Source: Bacillota bacterium
Lineage (GTDB): Bacteria > Bacillota > Clostridia > Christensenellales > SZUA-584
Direction of reading: 5' to 3'
NCBI GenBank assembly: GCA_023459495.1
Contig: JAEWTL010000118.1
Coordinates: 62,001 to 126,000 of the forward strand
Length of the DNA stretch: 64,000 nt
A program made the position numbers and the translations under genes. Positions 8,140 through 17,160 of the stretch are shown here, piece after piece. Each line of letters begins with the position of its first letter. The first letter of the stretch is position 1. Under the pieces are notes generated by a model. That model was not told the origin of the DNA. It did not search any database and saw nothing but the letters and a program-made list of their open reading frames with translations.

Positions 8140-8490
8140 TTACTGATTTAAAATATAATCTCTTAACAAGTCATAATCCGTCTCGTCGACTACTCCATCC
8201 CGGTTTATATCGCCGCGTACAAGATTTGCACCTGTAAGCGGTATTTGCCCCAGATAGTGTTCCCTGATGAGCGTGTAATCTGTTATACTCACTTGTCCAT
8301 CACCGTTCACATCGCCCAGCATACCAATATGCGTGGGTTTGCTCCATTGGCCATTAGGCTGCATTATACGCACCGCAACCGCATTTTTATTGATGCCGCC
8401 TAGCACTGGCGAAATCATCATCTTTTTTATTCCTTTATTCGGCCCGCCTGCAATAGGGGCTATTTTGAACCCGTATGCTCCAATCTCCAT
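8140..8490 (-). CDS. Dockerin-domain protein in the phage tail operon
   Basis: 116 residues. Residues 60-116 carry two F-hand-like calcium-binding repeats, DVNGDGQVSITD (60-71) and DINRDGVVDETD (94-105), each followed by a hydrophobic helix: a type I dockerin. In cellulolytic Clostridia dockerins bind cohesin domains on scaffoldins. The N-terminal 55 residues contain short Gly-rich repeats and no signal peptide. It lies between two tail-fibre genes, so a virion-tip component that binds a cell-surface cohesin is one reading. A calcium-stabilised structural module is the simpler one. Confidence 0.85.
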   Translation of the reverse strand: MEIGAYGFKIAPIAGGPNKGIKKMMISPVLGGINKNAVAVRIMQPNGQWSKPTHIGMLGDVNGDGQVSITDYTLIREHYLGQIPLTGANLVRGDINRDGVVDETDYDLLRDYILNQ

Positions 8491-8493
8491 AAC

Positions 8494-9537
8494 TTATTCC
8501 TCATACTGTACATAGATTGTGCCTGCGGGGTATATACCAGATGGCGGCGTTGCGCTTGTGCCATATAGCGGAGCACCTATTAATTCCCAGTTACCCCATG
8601 GCCCCCCACGCTTGCGCCGCATTTCAAGATATGCATTTCCAATAGCATTCCGGATCTGAACTGCATCGTTACTATCAAATTGCATATGTATAACTTCTCC
8701 CATGGAAGGCACTGCATAAATTCCGTTTTGGGAAATGTCATCAATCGCTGTTGCGGTGCCTCGAGCCGCAAAACCATCCGCAGCCGATGTGGACAATTTC
8801 CCCGCAAGCGCCGTCACCATAGCTTCCGTGTCCGCCTTCAACCCCAACGCCGTCGCCATTGCTGCTGCGTCTGCCTTCAACCCTAACGCTGTCGCCATCG
8901 CCGCTGCATCTGCCTTCAACCCCAATGCTTCAATAAGCCCCGTGATCGTACTTATCGCTTGCGAGTGATTAGTGTTTGCCTTCCCAGCCAATGCAGCAAC
9001 TAAAGCGTCCATGCGGTCTCGTGTGACTCTGTTTTCTGCAAGCCCGCAAAGGTCATTATCATCGCGTTCATCAGTAACCATATCTGCAGTGATACCAAGG
9101 ACACCTGGTCCGATAAGCACCCGAGCGAGGCTAATTTCGTAAATATTCCCTTCGCGCGTGAGGTCAGTTGGTACAGGGCTCGCGGCAGGCGTACCGGCAA
9201 GAACAGTCATTATAATGCTTGAAACTGCCGATGATTTATCCCGTCGCAAAATAATCCGGTCAATGCGGGAATAAGTGGTATGAGACGCAGCAATCGCGAG
9301 CGTCTTGATACCGGAGCTGTCATCCTTCAGCCCATAGAGCCCGCCCTGAACGGTTGCAAAGCCGTATCCTACTTTAACCTGCATGCCGCTGTCGTCGGCA
9401 TAAACCTGTAGGTTGGTTCCCAGCTCCGGCACGCCGTCAAAGAAAAACGTGCGGAAGTACTCGGCGAATTCGTCTGCCTGGTACTCATTGCCCTTAACTT
9501 CGTCGTAGTCCCAAAACCGGCTTATTTCTGCTGCCAT
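8494..9537 (-). CDS. Tail fibre / baseplate protein with 13-residue repeats
   Basis: 347 residues. The N-terminal 165 residues match the fibre at 6736-7641. A middle segment (204-242) contains three copies of ALGLKADAAAMAT, a repeat typical of trimeric fibre shafts. The C-terminal part (about 255-347) includes NGIYAVPS and GPWGNWELIG, similar to distal domains of phage fibres that mediate receptor contact. It starts at the stop of the Gp37-like gene. Confidence 0.8.
   Translation of the reverse strand: MAAEISRFWDYDEVKGNEYQADEFAEYFRTFFFDGVPELGTNLQVYADDSGMQVKVGYGFATVQGGLYGLKDDSSGIKTLAIAASHTTYSRIDRIILRRDKSSAVSSIIMTVLAGTPAASPVPTDLTREGNIYEISLARVLIGPGVLGITADMVTDERDDNDLCGLAENRVTRDRMDALVAALAGKANTNHSQAISTITGLIEALGLKADAAAMATALGLKADAAAMATALGLKADTEAMVTALAGKLSTSAADGFAARGTATAIDDISQNGIYAVPSMGEVIHMQFDSNDAVQIRNAIGNAYLEMRRKRGGPWGNWELIGAPLYGTSATPPSGIYPAGTIYVQYEE
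8812..8928 (-). repeat. Three 39-bp tandem repeats in the fibre gene
   Basis: 117 bp encoding three successive copies of ALGLKADAAAMAT (last copy varied to TEAMVT). In-frame repeats of this kind can expand or contract and change shaft length. Confidence 0.85.
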
Positions 9538-10652
9538 TATCTAATCACTCCAATCTGGCGTATTTCATCATAAACGATGTTCCGGTGCCGCTTGCCGAAC
9601 GTGGGCACGGCTTTGATCTTCCCGCGTTCATAAATTTCCTTTACCTCGGTGATCTGTACGTCCAGCTCGACGCCGAAGTCGGCGCTGGACAGCGTCACAA
9701 AATCGCCAAGATCCCAGTCAACGCCGTAGACATACGGCCCGTTCGGGACAATGTCGCCTGTTAATGTCCGTACCACAACATAGTCTTTCAGTTTATACTT
9801 GCCTTCGTATATCAGGTCGGCAATGTTATCAATGCTGCCACAGTCGATGAACGTTTCGCGGCGGTTATAGCCGGTCTTGATTTCATCATCCTCATAGATG
9901 ACCTGAATCAGACGGGCTTCATCTTCACCTGCTCCGCCGAGGTACGCGGTATTGTAATATTTACTCTTGTCCACGCCGTATTTGAGCGTCGCGATATTGC
10001 TCCACGCGGTCGAAAACACTACGGGGCTTGAGCTGCTGGCGGTATGGTCGTTACCGTGGATGGTATCAAATACATACCGATTATTTTCGAGATCAATGGA
10101 TATTTCGTAACCAACGCCGTACACTGTCCCGATTTTTTTAAACGCATCCGACAGCTGAGCAAAGCGGCTTGACCAACGAATAGCCGCTCCGCGTCCCTGA
10201 TCCGGAGCAATAACGATGTTGGCCAGCGCTCGGTTTGTATCTTCCGGATCTACCATATGCCGAGCGACCATCTGCTTCATAATGGTCTCTACCGGGGCGT
10301 CCGGATCACCGACTGCCGGATACCGATCGTACCCGTAATACTGTGTTTCTGCGATCTGGTCGGGTACAGTATCACGCCATCGGCAGAGGTCTTTTAGCTC
10401 GCCGCCTTTGTTTACAACCTTTTTAAAGAGCTTTCCCATCTCACTTGATGGGAAATTAATTATCCCGGCTCGGTGCGTATCCAAAAATACGATCGTATCT
10501 TCCGTGAGCTTATCCGCGCCTCGCTTATTCAGGCTGCAGTGGATCTCAAACGATCCGATTTCCCACAGCTTACGCGTCCACTGAATGGAGGAGCAGCTGT
10601 CTATGTAGGCGCGTGGCGTAAAGTCCAGCGCCTGTGCGCGTAAAACAGGCAT
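9537..10652 (-). CDS. Siphovirus Gp37-like tail protein
   Basis: 371 residues with the features of the siphovirus ReqiPepy6 Gp37-like family: an N-terminal Dit-facing region (SIQWTRKLWEIGSFEIHCSL) and a C-terminal ending with GDFVTL and VQITEVKEIYERG. Members sit between the distal tail protein and fibres and form the hub of the tail tip. It overlaps the next gene by one base and follows Dit by a single base, consistent with one translational unit. No catalytic lysozyme or peptidase motif is obvious, so only a structural role is claimed. Confidence 0.8.
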   Translation of the reverse strand: MPVLRAQALDFTPRAYIDSCSSIQWTRKLWEIGSFEIHCSLNKRGADKLTEDTIVFLDTHRAGIINFPSSEMGKLFKKVVNKGGELKDLCRWRDTVPDQIAETQYYGYDRYPAVGDPDAPVETIMKQMVARHMVDPEDTNRALANIVIAPDQGRGAAIRWSSRFAQLSDAFKKIGTVYGVGYEISIDLENNRYVFDTIHGNDHTASSSSPVVFSTAWSNIATLKYGVDKSKYYNTAYLGGAGEDEARLIQVIYEDDEIKTGYNRRETFIDCGSIDNIADLIYEGKYKLKDYVVVRTLTGDIVPNGPYVYGVDWDLGDFVTLSSADFGVELDVQITEVKEIYERGKIKAVPTFGKRHRNIVYDEIRQIGVIR

Positions 10653-10653
10653 A

Positions 10654-11544
10654 TTACCAACCTCCCCACCAGGGCAGCGTGGCCACTGTCACAGTAGAGG
10701 TCTGCCCGTCATCTCCGGATACGTACTGCAGCAGGTTCTCACCCGGATCCAAACGGAATAGAGTGGAGGACAGATCAAGATATCCAATCGCGTCCTCTGT
10801 GATTCCGTTTGAGTGCGTGATCGTCAAAGACGGCTTGCCGGGTACCGTGCCGGGCGTAGTGTCGATGCGCATTGTATCGCCTTCCACAAGCGGCTTGTCC
10901 GCCCGAAGTCTGATATACTGGCCGGTACGAACCTTAATTACCTCCGGGCGCGTAGCAGGTCCGGTAATCTCCATCTCCACGTGTGACGGCCTATTACCAA
11001 GGTTGTAGATCGCGTCCTGGTACCCGCGGGCGCCGAAGCGCACCGCACCCATCCGAAGGGGGAATTGCATGCCGCCACCCAAGTAGGCAAGTCGGATGCG
11101 GTTATACGCATTCCCACGCCAATTGGAGTCCGGACAGTAAAACACAACCTGCTCGGACTTAAAATAGTCCGCAACACGGTCGAACTTCTGCGGCCCTGTT
11201 TTGACTGATGCCGGGATCCATACAGTGCCGTTCTCGTTTGTGTATTCCAGACGGCCCAGCGCACCGCCTTTGTGCCAGTACGGATCAAGCAGCGTCAGTA
11301 TATCCCGGCGCTTTTCAAACAACGCCTTTTGCGTAGCCCCATAGACATGAAACTTAACTGTGACCTGACGCGGTCCGATATCCACATCATCAAGCGGTGC
11401 GCCATCCAGCCCGGCGGGCTCCGAGGTGCTTTGCTGTACATCACCGGCGCCGGTACCGTCGATTGACTCAAATAAATACGGCGGGTCCGTGCTGAAGACC
11501 GCCGCATTACCTCGCGGGTTTATATACGTGACGCTTTGCCGCAT
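10654..11544 (-). CDS. Distal tail protein (Dit)
   Basis: 296 residues resembling the phage tail protein family PF05709: N-terminal INPRGNAAVFS, then RQVTVKFHVYG, KRRDILTLLDPYWHKG and a C-terminal galectin-like half with DPGENLLQYVSGDD. Dit forms the hexameric hub joining the tube to the tip. Position directly after the tape measure gene is canonical. Confidence 0.85.
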   Translation of the reverse strand: MRQSVTYINPRGNAAVFSTDPPYLFESIDGTGAGDVQQSTSEPAGLDGAPLDDVDIGPRQVTVKFHVYGATQKALFEKRRDILTLLDPYWHKGGALGRLEYTNENGTVWIPASVKTGPQKFDRVADYFKSEQVVFYCPDSNWRGNAYNRIRLAYLGGGMQFPLRMGAVRFGARGYQDAIYNLGNRPSHVEMEITGPATRPEVIKVRTGQYIRLRADKPLVEGDTMRIDTTPGTVPGKPSLTITHSNGITEDAIGYLDLSSTLFRLDPGENLLQYVSGDDGQTSTVTVATLPWWGGW

Positions 11545-11553
11545 CGAATCACC

Positions 11554-14500
11554 TCACAATGCCGTTATGGCAGCTACAATATCGTCGATCATTTCTTGCC
11601 GTTCGGACGGCGTCATGCCCCCGTCAGCTCCGGAGCCCAGTACAGTAATCTGGATTGTTGGGCTGATGATCTTGGTACTCTCGGTTACTGTGGTTGTAGA
11701 CGTCCCGCCGCCGGACGCATAGAACTGATCCGCTGCCGCGTTGGCCATGCTGGCCAGCTGCGCCTGATATGCCGTAAACCTTGCGGTCAGGCTATCAAAC
11801 CAAAGATCGATGTCTCCGACCGCCGACGTAAAACCATCCACTAACTGCTCACCGAGAGACTGGCCGGTGATGTTGTAGTCTGAAGCGTACGACTCAAGCA
11901 GGCTTAAGATATCATCCTGTGTGCTGGCCATCAGCAGCTTTTGGGCCTCGGCCTGCAGCTTCTGGGCCTCGGTCATACTGTCGTATACTTTGTCCACGGC
12001 GTTCATCTGACCCTGCAGGGCTTTGGTCTGCGTATCAACCGTATTGTTGATGTCATCGATCTGATCCTGCAGCGCTTCCTTTTGGGCCTCGCGCTGTTGT
12101 GTTACCAGCCAATCATTGAGATCCGCCTGGGCGGCCACCAGCTGCTCCTGCAGCTTACGGCGATTATACGCATCCTGCTCGTAGAGGATCGCCTGCTCCA
12201 GCATCGACACCTTGCGGCGTTTTTCCGCTTCGACTTCGGCGTCGTCTTCCTGCTTCGTCAGATCATCCAGCGCATTGATCTGCCGCTGGATTGCCTTGAC
12301 CTGCTCATCACCCCATTGCTGCCACGCATCGATGGAGGCCTGAAGCGTGTCCTTTTCAGCCTCGCGCATGGAGCCATACCGGTTCTTCAGGGCGCTTATG
12401 ATAGCGTCCGTGAGGGACGTCAGCTCGTCGACTTGCTGCTGGCGGATTGATTGCTGGACGTCATACAGCTGCTTCTCCAGCTCGATCCGCGCGTCAACGC
12501 CCTCTTTGTAGGACGTGATGATCTGCTTCAGGTACGCTTCCTGCTCCTTCAGCGTGAGCTGGCCATAGTAGACCTTCAGATCGTATTCCTGCTTCTCCAG
12601 ATCGCGCTGCGCCTCGTAACGCTGCTTCTCCAGATCCTTGCGGGCATCAGTTCCGGCCTTATACGTCGCGATCATGGCATCCAGCGCCGCGATCTCTTCG
12701 CGCAGTGTCAGCTGATCCATTGCCTGCTGATAATCGAGATCGTCTTCAGCTAATTGCTTGCGCAGGGAATACAGCCGCTCTGTGAGATCTTCTTTTTCAG
12801 CGGTGGTCTTGGCGTACTTGGCCAGCGCCTTTTCCAGCAGCGCGATTTCCTCGGCGGTGGTGATCTGATCCAACGCTGCTTTGTGCTCGATTTGATTAAG
12901 CTGGTTCTGGAGGGCTTTGTTTGTGCTGGACCCGCCGCCAGACGGAGTTTTAATTGCTGAGTTGTACGACTTATCCAGCTTTATCTTTCCGTCGGCGTCA
13001 ATGCTCATGCTGCCCAGCTGCTCCATCTTCGCGATCAGCTTATCCAGCACCACCAACATACGACCACCTTCCTCAACTGTGATCGTTCGTGCTGTCACCA
13101 TTGCAATGATCTGCGCTCTGGCAGCGTGTGCAGCGGCCAACGCAACAGCATATTCTGCCTGAGCCAGCACTTCTTTTAAGTCGATGTCATCCTGTATAGA
13201 TGGGAGCATGCCGTCAATGGCGTCTTCTTCAACGCCGTATTGCTGAGCCAAATACGTCCTGGCCTCGGCAGCTGCCTTCGCCGCTTCTGCAGACGTATCC
13301 ACACCAGAGGTGTAGTCCTGTATGGCTTTTATGGCGGCTTTCAAACGCCCAACTTCCTGCATAGCGTCCTGCAGGTCTTCATATGCACTGGCTACTGACC
13401 GAAGACTGTCGGCAGCGTCCTCGAGCGTCATTTTGAGGGCTTTCTCATGCAACGATAATTCGACTACCTCATCAGAGGTTAAAACGACGGCCTTTTTTAG
13501 ATCATACAGCGCGTCCACCTCTTCTCGGCTGCTGGCATGATTGATCGCATCATTGATGGCCTGCTCGATCTGAGTGATTAACGCATCGTACTCGGCGATC
13601 TCATCTTGTGATGCCAAGCCCTCATAGATACGCTGCCGCAGTTCTTCTGCGCGGGCGTAGGCTTCCTCTCCAGCTCCGGCGAACAATCTGTCCAGTACAC
13701 TTTTTATAAAGTCTTCCGCAATCTTAGTATCGCCGGTATCCGAAAGGCCTGCGATGAGAGCGTTTATAAATGAATTGATAATATCCACATCGCTGGTAGG
13801 TACATTCGCAGCAATCTCATTGAAGTTATTGATCATATTTTGTATGAAAGCCTTAACTTCATCCGTAGTTAAAGCTTTACCATCCTCAAATGCCTGAGTA
13901 ATGGCTGTATTTAAAGCCGTAGATATGGCTATCTGTAGTTCTTCTGGGACATCTTTTCCTTCTGTCTGCGCCGTTAAAACCATCACTTGAAATATTGTTT
14001 TTATAGAATCACTTACCTTTGTTTTTATATCTTCTATATCATCTTCAATATCTCGTTTGGCGTTTTTATTCATTGCAATCATAGACTCTAAAAAACCAAC
14101 GGCGTTTTGATCAGGTGCAGGAGTGGCTAATGTTTCTTCAAGCTCGCGTTCTCTTGCCGCTATTTCTTTTTTAACCTGTTCGAGGCGCTGCGCTTTTGTG
14201 ATATAATCTTCAAACGCCTGATTAAATTTATTTTCATCATCCGGCTCCGACTCCTGCAATTTTAACAGTAACAACTCACGTTCAGTTTCTAGCTGTTCCT
14301 TCATTAAAGCCAGATTTCCTGCGAGCAGTCTGCCCTCATCGTCAACGGCGGCAACGGTATACCCATATGTTTCAACGAGCTCTGCTCGTATGTCAAGCAT
14401 GCGCTGTGTGTCTTCAGCTGTTTTGACTACCTTATTGTTAAGTTCTTCATATTCGGAGATTAAGCCGGATGCATCATAATTATCACTTCTGAGGTTGTTA

Positions 14501-15315
14501 ATCTCTTCGTGTAACTCCTTTATTCTTTCTTTTTGTTCCTCGATCTTCTTGTTGACTGCATTCACCACCATAGTTATGGCCATAATTACAATTCCGACAA
14601 TACCGAATGCTGCTGATATGGCAGCAGCTGCAGTACCAGCGGTCACCGCAGTCTCCGTAAATCCTTGCTTTAAAAAACGAATCTGCTGAATTAACCCTGA
14701 TACTTGGCTAACAGCGCCGCCGCTTGCCTGGCCTACGACATACAACGAATTGGCAACAGAGTCGAGTCCCATTTTGGTCTGGGCTGATTGTTTCTTGGTT
14801 TCTTTAAGCTGCTCATTCAGCAGTTCTGTACCTTGTTCAGAATTAGTCTTTATATTAATCGCCGCTGCGACCTGCTCCTGCTGTACTTTTAAAGCTCGTA
14901 GATCATCTTCTGCTTGGTTAGCCTTTTCTCCCAGCTGGTCCAAAAAACCATTGAATTGGTCCCCGTTAAATTTAGCATTGAACGCGGAATAATCTTCGAA
15001 AGTTTTTTCCGCATCATTAAGCGCCTGCTCTTGAGACCTTATCTTTTCTTCTAACCTTACAAATTCGTCCTGCAGCTTAGTAAGAGACATGCCGTTATAT
15101 TGATTGCTCATCTCCGTAGCGGATGAACTCACCTGCTTCGTGATGGCATCCATTGCCGTTCTGGTTTCAGCTGCAGCTCGCTGGACGTTTTCACGGACTG
15201 TGGTAAATACCTTGCCAACCTGCTGGATTGCCTTTGTAGACCGACTCTGTGCTTCCTCAGCACCTTCAGCCTCGGTGCTTAATATAAATTTGAGTTCTTC
15301 TTCCACTGCCATCAC
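11554..15315 (-). CDS. Tail tape measure protein
   Basis: 1253 residues, the longest gene of the element. Long heptad-rich coiled-coil stretches occupy residues about 40-130 and 870-1170, with repeated segments such as EQYDLKVYYGQLTLKEQE. A hydrophobic region at about 220-260 (AFGIVGIVIMAITMVV) is typical of the membrane-active part of tape measure proteins. Its length sets tail length. By the usual rule of about 1.5 angstrom per residue it implies a tail near 190 nm, which is an estimate only. The C-terminus resembles other siphovirus tape measures (GGGTSTTTV). Confidence 0.92.
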   Translation of the reverse strand: MMAVEEELKFILSTEAEGAEEAQSRSTKAIQQVGKVFTTVRENVQRAAAETRTAMDAITKQVSSSATEMSNQYNGMSLTKLQDEFVRLEEKIRSQEQALNDAEKTFEDYSAFNAKFNGDQFNGFLDQLGEKANQAEDDLRALKVQQEQVAAAINIKTNSEQGTELLNEQLKETKKQSAQTKMGLDSVANSLYVVGQASGGAVSQVSGLIQQIRFLKQGFTETAVTAGTAAAAISAAFGIVGIVIMAITMVVNAVNKKIEEQKERIKELHEEINNLRSDNYDASGLISEYEELNNKVVKTAEDTQRMLDIRAELVETYGYTVAAVDDEGRLLAGNLALMKEQLETERELLLLKLQESEPDDENKFNQAFEDYITKAQRLEQVKKEIAARERELEETLATPAPDQNAVGFLESMIAMNKNAKRDIEDDIEDIKTKVSDSIKTIFQVMVLTAQTEGKDVPEELQIAISTALNTAITQAFEDGKALTTDEVKAFIQNMINNFNEIAANVPTSDVDIINSFINALIAGLSDTGDTKIAEDFIKSVLDRLFAGAGEEAYARAEELRQRIYEGLASQDEIAEYDALITQIEQAINDAINHASSREEVDALYDLKKAVVLTSDEVVELSLHEKALKMTLEDAADSLRSVASAYEDLQDAMQEVGRLKAAIKAIQDYTSGVDTSAEAAKAAAEARTYLAQQYGVEEDAIDGMLPSIQDDIDLKEVLAQAEYAVALAAAHAARAQIIAMVTARTITVEEGGRMLVVLDKLIAKMEQLGSMSIDADGKIKLDKSYNSAIKTPSGGGSSTNKALQNQLNQIEHKAALDQITTAEEIALLEKALAKYAKTTAEKEDLTERLYSLRKQLAEDDLDYQQAMDQLTLREEIAALDAMIATYKAGTDARKDLEKQRYEAQRDLEKQEYDLKVYYGQLTLKEQEAYLKQIITSYKEGVDARIELEKQLYDVQQSIRQQQVDELTSLTDAIISALKNRYGSMREAEKDTLQASIDAWQQWGDEQVKAIQRQINALDDLTKQEDDAEVEAEKRRKVSMLEQAILYEQDAYNRRKLQEQLVAAQADLNDWLVTQQREAQKEALQDQIDDINNTVDTQTKALQGQMNAVDKVYDSMTEAQKLQAEAQKLLMASTQDDILSLLESYASDYNITGQSLGEQLVDGFTSAVGDIDLWFDSLTARFTAYQAQLASMANAAADQFYASGGGTSTTTVTESTKIISPTIQITVLGSGADGGMTPSERQEMIDDIVAAITAL

Positions 15316-15377
15316 CTCCTTAGTTGCAAATTAAAAAGCACCTCTTAGAGATGCTTTTGGCCTATTCAAGTGGTCTC

Positions 15378-15878
15378 TTATGGATATGTTACCCATTCCA
15401 ACTCGGCGTCTGCAAGTTCAGTTACGCTTCCATCTTCATAGGTACATTCTATTACCGCTGCTCGAAAGGATGTAAAACCAGGCACGTTATATATAGACGT
15501 GCTGAGATCTCGATCTGTCATGTACCCTTTTTCAAGGTTTACTCCTTTATCAATAATAGCATCATAGTCACTGCCATATCGGCTTATTACCTTTCCGTCC
15601 ATATCAAATAACTGTATCTTGATCTTATACCCAGTTACGACTTTTTCTCCAGTGTTTTGAACCTGTACTTGGAGACCATATGAATCCTCTGCTATTTTAT
15701 TAAACCCCATTTGCACGATTATCACCGGCATCTTTAACGGCACGGGCGTTGGTGTCGGCGTATCCAACGGTGTGGGCTCCGTAGACATGGATAGGCTTTC
15801 AGTGTGAGATACTGCGCCGCAGCCAGAAACAAGTAAGAAAACGGGCAATATCAGTAAGATAATAACCAGCTTTTTCAT
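15378..15878 (-). CDS. Prophage-encoded lipoprotein
   Basis: 166 residues from ATG 15878, chosen because GGAGGAAGG precedes it and the first residues form a signal peptide (MKKLVIILLILPVFLLVSGC) with lipobox LVSGC. A Thr-Pro-rich linker (PTPLDTPTPTPVP) leads to a beta-rich domain (VQVQNTGEKVVTGYKIKIQL), similar to FxLYD/CARDB-like folds. It is inserted between tape measure and chaperone genes and lies head to head with a rightward cassette. Surface lipoproteins at this location in prophages often block superinfection; that role here is inference. Confidence 0.75.
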   Translation of the reverse strand: MKKLVIILLILPVFLLVSGCGAVSHTESLSMSTEPTPLDTPTPTPVPLKMPVIIVQMGFNKIAEDSYGLQVQVQNTGEKVVTGYKIKIQLFDMDGKVISRYGSDYDAIIDKGVNLEKGYMTDRDLSTSIYNVPGFTSFRAAVIECTYEDGSVTELADAELEWVTYP

Positions 15879-15947
15879 GTGCCTTCCTCCAATATATTTA
15901 TTGCCCACATTCTACCACTTCTCAGCGCGCTTAGCCACAGTTTTCTC

Positions 15948-15977
15948 TTGCAAATAAGAAATATATGGCGATATAAT
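15948..15977 (+). promoter_or_regulatory. Promoter of the rightward cassette at 16 kb
   Basis: TTGCAA (15948-15953) and TATAAT (15972-15977) with an 18-bp spacer, 25 bp before the ATG at 16003. It fires against the late operon, so the gene can be expressed in the lysogen. Confidence 0.75.
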
Positions 15978-16002
15978 CTCTTTATACGCTTTGGAGGTCT
16001 TT

Positions 16003-16371
16003 ATGTTCAATTCAAAAGATCAGGAACGGGTATTGAGCCACTTGCTGAGTATACCAACTACTGTTCATAACACAATCATCAAACCGAATCATATACTTTC
16101 ATCCATACCAGGAATATCAGAAGATGACTTTTATAATTATCTTCTTTGTCTTGAGTATAAAGGTTATGTAGTTTTAAACTGTGCAGATTATCCGGAAAGC
16201 GACGACTTTTATACTATTAACATTACTCCATCCGGCGTCAGTTACTTTTCTGATAAAGCCGAAGCGCGCAGGCAGGACTGGCGGCGATGGCGGATGAATA
16301 TCGGCGTAGCCGTAGTTTCAGCTCTTACCGGCGCAATTCTTGCTCGCATCAGCATGCTACTTTGGCCATAA
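16003..16371 (+). CDS. Winged-helix-like protein with C-terminal membrane anchor (moron candidate)
   Basis: 122 residues from ATG 16003 with GGAGG five bases upstream. A TTG 12 bases earlier is in frame but lies inside the ribosome site. Residues 1-85 look like a winged-helix module (IPGISEDDFYNYLLCLEYKGYVVL, then a beta wing ending TPSGVSYF). This is followed by a basic segment and a C-terminal transmembrane helix (IGVAVVSALTGAILARISML). It is transcribed against the surrounding late genes from its own promoter. I do not recognise a family. A lysogenic conversion or superinfection-exclusion function is suggested by context only. Confidence 0.75.
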   Translation: MFNSKDQERVLSHLLSIPTTVHNTIIKPNHILSSIPGISEDDFYNYLLCLEYKGYVVLNCADYPESDDFYTINITPSGVSYFSDKAEARRQDWRRWRMNIGVAVVSALTGAILARISMLLWP

Positions 16372-16467
16372 CGCCAGCGTAGCTATAAATCCCAGTATCA
16401 CAAAAAACAGCGCAAGACAGACGTAATCCCATGGCGTTTCGATAAAATGCTTTCGCTCTTTTTTCAT
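16357..16467 (-). CDS. Small membrane protein overlapping the opposing cassette
   Basis: 36 residues, one hydrophobic helix (VCLALFFVILGFIATLAL), with AAAGGAGAG before its ATG. Its last 15 bp overlap the 3' end of the rightward gene. It belongs to the leftward late operon, right after the frameshifted chaperone. Function unknown. Confidence 0.55.
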   Translation of the reverse strand: MKKERKHFIETPWDYVCLALFFVILGFIATLALWPK

Positions 16468-16478
16468 TTTACTCTCCT

Positions 16479-17095
16479 TTACCACTCTTCGGCGCTAACC
16501 GCCACCACTTTTTTCTTCTCTTTGTCGATTTTGTGCATATCATTATGGGCGTCCAGCACCAGGAGAAATTCGTCGAGGTAGTACTCCTCGAGCAGCTGTT
16601 TCTTGCTTATGCCGAGCGTTTCAGCGATTGCAATCCAACGCTGGAACCAGTATTCGGTGTCGGCAGCTTGCCCAGTATCGGCGTGAGCAGCCCCGACACG
16701 TCGGCGAAAAAACCGGACATATCGTTCATCGCCCAGTATTCTTTAAACACGTCGCATACTTCCTTTGGGGTAAGATAGTCCCTGATCCGCGCCTTGTCGA
16801 CGCCCAGGATCACGGCCAGCATTGTAATGATATACTCCGGAGCCACTTTCAGCAGCCGCGTAATAATGTTGGCCATGCCGGTATCGGTGAGCGTCATGAG
16901 CTCCGCAATGACTTCGGTCATGGTCTTTCCGGGAAAGAGATCCTGTAGGATATCCATCGGCAAGCTTTCAATTTCACGCATGGCGTCAAGGTAGACGCCG
17001 ATCGGAACTTTCTTTACTTCAATGCCGTGTACCGTCTTCGGTTTCGGCATAGAGATATTCGCGCTTGAATTGCGCTTGAAAATGTTCATACCCAT
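16479..17095 (-). CDS. Tail assembly chaperone, frameshifted long form (gpGT-type)
   Basis: The upstream frame starts at 17095. A -1 shift at the slippery heptamer 16706-16712 enters a second open frame that runs without stop to TAA at 16479. The downstream part begins EYWFQRWIAIAETLGI and ends VVAVSAEEW, as in other G-T chaperones. The long form binds tape measure and major tail protein during tail assembly. About 205 residues in total. Confidence 0.8.
16607..17095 (-). CDS. Tail assembly chaperone, short form (gpG-type)
   Basis: 162 residues without frameshift, beginning MGMNIFKRNSSANIS and containing the alpha-helical chaperone region (YLDAMREIESLPMDILQDLF and VDKARIRDYLTPKEV). It lies between major tail protein and tape measure genes, the conserved position. 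The bulk product is non-structural and assists tail polymerisation. Confidence 0.88.
   Translation of the reverse strand: MGMNIFKRNSSANISMPKPKTVHGIEVKKVPIGVYLDAMREIESLPMDILQDLFPGKTMTEVIAELMTLTDTGMANIITRLLKVAPEYIITMLAVILGVDKARIRDYLTPKEVCDVFKEYWAMNDMSGFFADVSGLLTPILGKLPTPNTGSSVGLQSLKRSA
16706..16712 (-). promoter_or_regulatory. Programmed -1 frameshift site (TTTTTTC)
   Basis: On the coding strand the codons GGT TTT TTC contain the heptamer T TTT TTC in the correct phase for a -1 slip. The -1 frame downstream is open for more than 70 codons and encodes the expected T domain. Confidence 0.8.
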
Positions 17096-17160
17096 ATAAA
17101 CCCTCCATAATGTTCAGGGGATGGGGGAAGCCCACCCCCTGACCGATCTTTGTTAGCCGA

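Noticed and set aside
11941..12960. Three adjacent rightward frames of 169, 100 and 68 codons
   Set aside because: Antisense to the coiled-coil part of the tape measure gene; their Leu-rich composition is a by-product of Glu/Gln-rich codons on the other strand.
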